Assembly (NCBI GenBank): GCA_944388825.1
Contig: CALXKG010000225.1
Coordinates: forward strand, 1-8,762
DNA from: an uncultured Clostridia bacterium
GTDB taxonomy: Bacteria > Bacillota > Clostridia > Oscillospirales > Ruminococcaceae
Length of the DNA stretch: 8,762 nt
Direction: 5' to 3'
The translations under genes were made by a program, and so were the position numbers. Positions 5,641 through 8,762 of the stretch are shown piece by piece (positions within the stretch are counted from its first letter, which is position 1; every line of letters begins with the position of its first letter). A model generated the notes under the pieces. It worked only from the letters and a program-made list of their open reading frames with translations. It ran no database searches and was not told the origin of the DNA.

Positions 5641-7017
5641 ATGGAATCCAAAAAGCTGTTTGCCCAGACGCGGCCGGTGAAGCTGTTCTTCATCGCTTCG
5701 GTGCCGGGGGCAATCAGTATGCTGGCGTCGGCGCTCTACGGGCTGTTCGACGGGATCTTTGTCGGGCAGTTTTTAGGCTCCACCGCCTTCGCGGCGGTCA
5801 ACCTGGCGATGCCGTTTGTCATCATCAACTTCGCGCTGGCGGACCTGATCGGCGTCGGGTCATCGGTGCCGATCTCGATCAATCTGGGACAGAAGAAGGA
5901 GCGGGAGGCGTCGAACATCTTCACCTGCGCGGTCATCATGATCGTCGGGGCGGGGTTCGTGACCGGGACCGGGATGTTTGCGGCGGCTCCCGGCCTCATC
6001 CGGCTGATGGGGGCGGACGGGCAGTTCGCCGAGCTGGCGACCGTCTACCTGCGGGTGTACGCCGTCTTCTCGCCGATCACGACGATCGTCTTCGCGATGG
6101 ACAACTTCCTGCGGATCTGCGGGTATATCCGGTACAGCATGTTTTTAAACATCCTGATGAGCTGCGTCTGCGCCGGGACGGAATTTATCATGCTGGGCAT
6201 TTTCGGCTGGAACATCTGGGCGGCGGCGCTGGCCAACGGCATCGGCATGACGATGGCGGCGCTGCTGGCGCTGATCCCCTTCCTGCGGCGGAAGACGGTG
6301 CTGCGCTTCCGGCGGCCGCAGTTCCACCTGGCGATGATCCGGCAGATCATCGCCTGCGGGCTGCCCAGCTTTTTAAACAACATCGCCGGGCGGATCACCT
6401 CCATCCTCCTAAACGCGATCCTGGTGCGGCTGGGCGGCGAGACGGCGGTCTCGATCTACGGGGCGCTGATGTACATCGACGGGTTTGTCCAGCCGGTCAT
6501 GTACGGGGCCTGCGACTCGCTCCAGCCGGCGGTCGGGTTTAACTGGGGCGCCGGGAAGTTCTCCCGGGTGCGGGCGCTGGAGCGCTGCTGCTTTATCGCG
6601 GCGGCGGTCATCTGCGGGACGGCGGTCGCGGTCATCTCCGCCTTCCCCGAGACCCTCTCCCGCCTGTTCATCACCGGCGGGACGGCGGAAGTCTATGCGG
6701 CGGCAGACTTCGCGATGCGGCTGTTCGCGCTGACCTATGTCACCCGGTGGGTGTCGTTTGCGACCCAGAGCTATATGCTGGCGATCGAAAAGCCGATGCA
6801 GGCTTCTATCATCTCGGTCTCGACCGCGCTGATCTTCCCGGTCGTCCTGATCGCCTGCCTCTGGCCGCTGGGGCTTACCGGCATCTGGCTCAACTTTGCC
6901 GGGACGGCGGCGCTGGCGGCGGCGCTCTCGGTGGTCATCCTTTTAAAGGCAAGGCCGCTTTTAAACCAGCCGGACCAGGAAGAACCGGTGCGGGAGATGG
7001 AAGAAATCATGAGCTGA
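5641..7017 (+). CDS. MATE family efflux transporter (first copy)
   Basis: This is a multidrug/toxin extrusion-type membrane exporter, driven in the family by Na+ or H+. The 458-residue protein has about twelve hydrophobic helices in two lobes (about 14-214 and 234-436), joined by a basic loop with R-R-K and R-F-R-R (216-225). Family signs are the N-lobe Y-G-L-F-D-G-I-F-V-G segment (33-42), FLRICGY (156-162) and the C-lobe QPAVGFNWGAG (295-305). In ungapped alignment with the second copy, its conserved N-I-I-L-D becomes C-A-G-T-E (177-181), so an Asp is replaced by Glu181. The ATG at 5641 is chosen because it follows AAAGGAAAGG and gives normal family length. An upstream in-frame ATG (5551) would add 30 Arg/Ala-rich residues unlike the family and lies next to the predicted transcription start. 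It has its own promoter and terminator. The substrate is unknown. Confidence 0.93.
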   Translation: MESKKLFAQTRPVKLFFIASVPGAISMLASALYGLFDGIFVGQFLGSTAFAAVNLAMPFVIINFALADLIGVGSSVPISINLGQKKEREASNIFTCAVIMIVGAGFVTGTGMFAAAPGLIRLMGADGQFAELATVYLRVYAVFSPITTIVFAMDNFLRICGYIRYSMFLNILMSCVCAGTEFIMLGIFGWNIWAAALANGIGMTMAALLALIPFLRRKTVLRFRRPQFHLAMIRQIIACGLPSFLNNIAGRITSILLNAILVRLGGETAVSIYGALMYIDGFVQPVMYGACDSLQPAVGFNWGAGKFSRVRALERCCFIAAAVICGTAVAVISAFPETLSRLFITGGTAEVYAAADFAMRLFALTYVTRWVSFATQSYMLAIEKPMQASIISVSTALIFPVVLIACLWPLGLTGIWLNFAGTAALAAALSVVILLKARPLLNQPDQEEPVREMEEIMS

Positions 7018-7037
7018 AGCGCCGGATAAACAGATAC

Positions 7038-7095
7038 CGGGCGGGCGGACCGCTGCGGGGCACTCCCCTGCGGCGGCCCGCCCGTTTCTTTTTCT
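7038..7095 (+). terminator. Intrinsic terminator after the first MATE gene
   Basis: Perfect 9-bp outer arms CGGGCGGGC (7038-7046) and GCCCGCCCG (7076-7084) enclose an inner partly paired CCGC..GGGG/CCCC..GCGG region with a CACT loop. They are followed by the T-rich tract TTTCTTTTTCT. It ends the transcript 20 bases past the stop codon. Confidence 0.9.
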
Positions 7096-7141
7096 CGAAA
7101 TATTATGCCATATGTCCTAGCGTTCCGCCGCCCGGCCGCGC

Positions 7142-7147
7142 TATAAT
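7142..7147 (+). promoter_or_regulatory. Predicted -10 box for the second MATE gene
   Basis: A perfect TATAAT lies between the upstream terminator and the second MATE gene. The region 16-18 bases upstream (around 7118-7125, TAGCGTTC) has no recognisable -35 box, so the promoter may be weak or activator-dependent. The leader would be about 85 nt. Confidence 0.55.
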
Positions 7148-7174
7148 AGGCTCAGAAAACATTAGAACGTGTCA

Positions 7175-7212
7175 GAAAGCCCCTGTCCCGTCCGGCAAAA
7201 CCAGGGGCTTTC
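7175..7212 (+). promoter_or_regulatory. Leader hairpin upstream of the second MATE gene
   Basis: GAAAGCCCCTG (7175-7185) and CAGGGGCTTTC (7202-7212) form a perfect 11-bp stem with a 16-nt loop, ending about 12 bases before the ribosome binding site of the gene at 7240. There is no T-tract after it, so it is not a normal terminator. It could affect translation, stability or attenuation, or be a DNA operator. It matches no riboswitch that I can identify. Confidence 0.55.
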
Positions 7213-7239
7213 AAACGCGTTCCGGAAAGGAACCTTTAA

Positions 7240-8568
7240 ATGGAAAACGAACTCTTTGAAAAAACGCCGGTGCCAAAGGCCTACCTGACGATGGCGCTGC
7301 CGCTGGTCACCAGCATGATCGTCACGATGGCCTACAACCTCGCGGACACCTTCTTCATCTCCCAGACCGGCGACACCGATATCATCGCGGCGGTCTCCCT
7401 CTGCGGCCCGGTCTTTACGATGCTGATGGCCTTCGGGAACATCTTCGGCCAGGGGGGCAGCTCGCTGATCTCCCGCAAGCTGGGGGCGCGGGACCTGGAA
7501 GGGGCGAAACGGGTCAGCGCCTTCTGCTTTTACGGCGCGCTGCTGACGGGGGCCTTCCTCGCCGTCCTGATGCTGGCCCTCCAGGGGCCGGCCCTGTCGC
7601 TGCTGGGGGCAGACGGCGCGACCAGGCCCCACGCCCTGCCCTATTACGCGACGCTGGCGGCGGGCGCCCCCTTCGTCGTCGGCTCGTTTATCCACTCCAA
7701 CCTGCTGCGGGCGGAAGGGATGAGCAAGGAGTCGATGATCGGGACGGTCGGCGGCGCAGTCGTCAACATCATCCTCGACCCGATCTTCATCTCCGTCCTC
7801 GGGATGGGGGCGTTCGGGGCGGCGGTCGCGACGGTGCTGGGGTACATCTTCTCGGTCGTGTACTTCTTTATCATCGTCATCCGCAAAAGCCGGATTTTGT
7901 CTGTCGGCATCCGGAACTGCCGGATCACCCGCCCGGACGCCTTCCAGATCTTCGGCATCGGCATCCCGGCGGCGGTCACCAACCTCTGCTCCAGCGCCTG
8001 TATGATCCTGACCAACCAGTACCTGCTGCCCTACGGCAACGACCGGATCGCGGTCATGGGGATCGTCTTAAAGGTCGTGCTGGTCGTCCAGCTGATCATG
8101 ACCGGTCTGGCATTCGGCGGACAGCCGCTGATCGGCTACTTTTACGGCGCGCAGAACAAGGTGCGGATGAAAGAGCTGGTGCGGTTCAGTTTCCTGTTCC
8201 TCGCGGCGGTAGCGGTCGTCCTTTCGGGGGCGATCATGCTGGCGGCCGCCCCGATCCTCTCCCTCTTCCTGACCGACACGGGCCTCATCTCCATCGGGGT
8301 CGAGATGCTGCGCTGGCAGGCGGCGACGAGCATCCTGGCAGCCTTTGTCCAGCTGTTCACCATCTATTTCCAGTCGACCGGGCATATGGCGGGGTCGTTT
8401 GTCCTCTCCATCAGCCGGCAGGGGGCCGTCTTCATCCTGGCGCTGGTCGCCGGCGCGGCGCTGTTCGGCTACACCGGCATCATCGCCGCCCAGGCGGCGG
8501 CGGACGCGGTGAGCTTCCTGATCGGCGCGGCGCTGTTCCGGGCGCAGCTCTGGAAAGAGATCCTGTAA
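7240..8568 (+). CDS. MATE family efflux transporter, MepA-like (second copy)
   Basis: This is a cation-coupled exporter of the MATE family, closest in pattern to MepA-type drug/cation exporters of Firmicutes. The 442-residue protein has about twelve membrane helices in two lobes (about 14-214 and 236-434), with a basic interlobe loop (215-231). Family signs are NLADTFFIS (33-41), FGQGGSSLISRKLGA (69-83), LLRAEG (155-160), the conserved N176 and D180 in N-I-I-L-D-P-I-F-I, and C-lobe QPLIGYFYGAQ (295-305). The start is supported by GGAAAGGA with 8-base spacing. It follows the first MATE gene in the same direction but has a terminator, a -10 box and a hairpin between, so it is probably regulated apart. 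The two copies are clearly diverged, with different lengths and motifs, and are not a recent duplication. The substrate is not predictable; multidrug or metabolite export are both possible. Confidence 0.95.
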   Translation: MENELFEKTPVPKAYLTMALPLVTSMIVTMAYNLADTFFISQTGDTDIIAAVSLCGPVFTMLMAFGNIFGQGGSSLISRKLGARDLEGAKRVSAFCFYGALLTGAFLAVLMLALQGPALSLLGADGATRPHALPYYATLAAGAPFVVGSFIHSNLLRAEGMSKESMIGTVGGAVVNIILDPIFISVLGMGAFGAAVATVLGYIFSVVYFFIIVIRKSRILSVGIRNCRITRPDAFQIFGIGIPAAVTNLCSSACMILTNQYLLPYGNDRIAVMGIVLKVVLVVQLIMTGLAFGGQPLIGYFYGAQNKVRMKELVRFSFLFLAAVAVVLSGAIMLAAAPILSLFLTDTGLISIGVEMLRWQAATSILAAFVQLFTIYFQSTGHMAGSFVLSISRQGAVFILALVAGAALFGYTGIIAAQAAADAVSFLIGAALFRAQLWKEIL

Positions 8569-8576
8569 CCCGAAAA

Positions 8577-8609
8577 AATCCCCCCTCCGCATTAAACGGA
8601 GGGGGGATT
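8577..8609. terminator. Bidirectional terminator after the second MATE gene
   Basis: Perfect 13-bp arms AATCCCCCCTCCG (8577-8589) and CGGAGGGGGGATT (8597-8609) surround a 7-nt loop, 8 bases after the MATE stop. Read leftward, the stem is followed by a T6 run (complement of 8574-8579). Read rightward, only ATTAGCTTGT follows. The stronger signal is therefore for transcripts arriving from the right. Confidence 0.85.
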
Positions 8610-8762
8610 AGCTTGTCGATAAAGTCCTGTAGAAATAGAAAATCGACTTTTCGATACGCACAAATATTAAATCACATTTTTTCCGGCGGCATGTACGGCG
8701 GAAAAAATACCTTGATCGGGACAAGTGTCGACTGTAGGGAGGCATGCAGTCCCGATGTTATT
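8610..8762. other. AT-richer structured intergenic DNA at the right edge
   Basis: I see no gene with support here. The stretch is clearly lower in GC than the flanking genes and holds three consecutive inverted repeats. They are TCGATAAAGTC (8616-8626) with GACTTTTCGA (8645-8654), one base bulged; TTTTTTCCG (8677-8685) with CGGAAAAAA (8699-8707); and ATCGGGAC (8715-8722) with GTCCCGAT (8749-8756). AGGGAGG (8736-8742) lies 12 bases before an ATG at 8755, so a plus-strand gene could start at the edge. Short open minus-strand frames also enter from the edge, so direction is undecided. Confidence 0.5.

Noticed and set aside
7115..7212. CTAGCGTTCCG at 7117-7127 resembles the 5' core of ykkC/guanidine-I riboswitches ahead of an exporter gene
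   Set aside because: The second conserved core (GGTCCGAGAG) and the 3' AAAGCCCGGGAGA-like part are absent, and the motif lies upstream of the likely -10 box, so it would not be transcribed.
5641..8568. Tandem MATE genes as a heteromeric or recently duplicated exporter pair
   Set aside because: They are strongly diverged, are separated by a terminator and a new -10 box, and MATE proteins work as single chains.

Overview
The window is GC-rich bacterial chromosome with strong Shine-Dalgarno sites (AAGGAG, AGGAGG), sigma-A-type promoters (several with a perfect TATAAT) and hairpin terminators between genes. Together with a Na+-pumping decarboxylase, a GH1 phospho-beta-glucosidase, a bacterial glycogen branching enzyme and MepA-like MATE exporters, this points to a high-GC anaerobic Firmicute, probably a gut Clostridia lineage such as the Oscillospiraceae. 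That assignment is inference from gene content and style; no marker gene is present.

Layout, left to right. Positions 1-1461 (minus strand) hold a two-gene unit, oadG then oadB, coding for the small gamma subunit and the Na+-channel beta subunit of a membrane decarboxylase. oadB runs off the left edge after 347 codons. A promoter, a dyad and a roughly 117-nt leader lie upstream of oadG. Positions 1836-3257 (minus) hold a GH1 6-phospho-beta-glucosidase with its own promoter and a strong downstream hairpin. Positions 3372-5321 (minus) hold glgB, with all catalytic motifs intact and a basic Pro/Lys tail. A 319-bp divergent region (5322-5640) carries the glgB promoter leftward and a TTGACA/TAGAAT promoter rightward. 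Two plus-strand MATE transporter genes follow (5641-7017 and 7240-8568), separated by a GC-rich terminator, a TATAAT element and a leader hairpin. After the second gene there is a bidirectional terminator, then about 150 bp of AT-richer DNA with three consecutive inverted repeats and no supportable gene.

How the genes work together. bgl and glgB belong to carbohydrate handling: cleavage of phosphorylated beta-glucosides imported elsewhere by a PTS, and branching of storage glucan. The decarboxylase subunits belong to fermentative energy conservation, converting decarboxylation into a Na+ gradient. MATE exporters commonly use Na+ or H+ gradients, so coupling to that Na+ gradient is possible, but the sequence does not show it. 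Each gene or pair seems to have its own promoter, so this is a run of independent transcription units rather than one pathway.

I found no CRISPR array, tRNA, rRNA, insertion sequence, phage gene or defence system, and no convincing new multi-gene system. The points most worth a second look are a strong codon-context rule (TTA Leu codons almost only before Lys/Asn codons), several promoter-proximal dyads, and the structured right edge.
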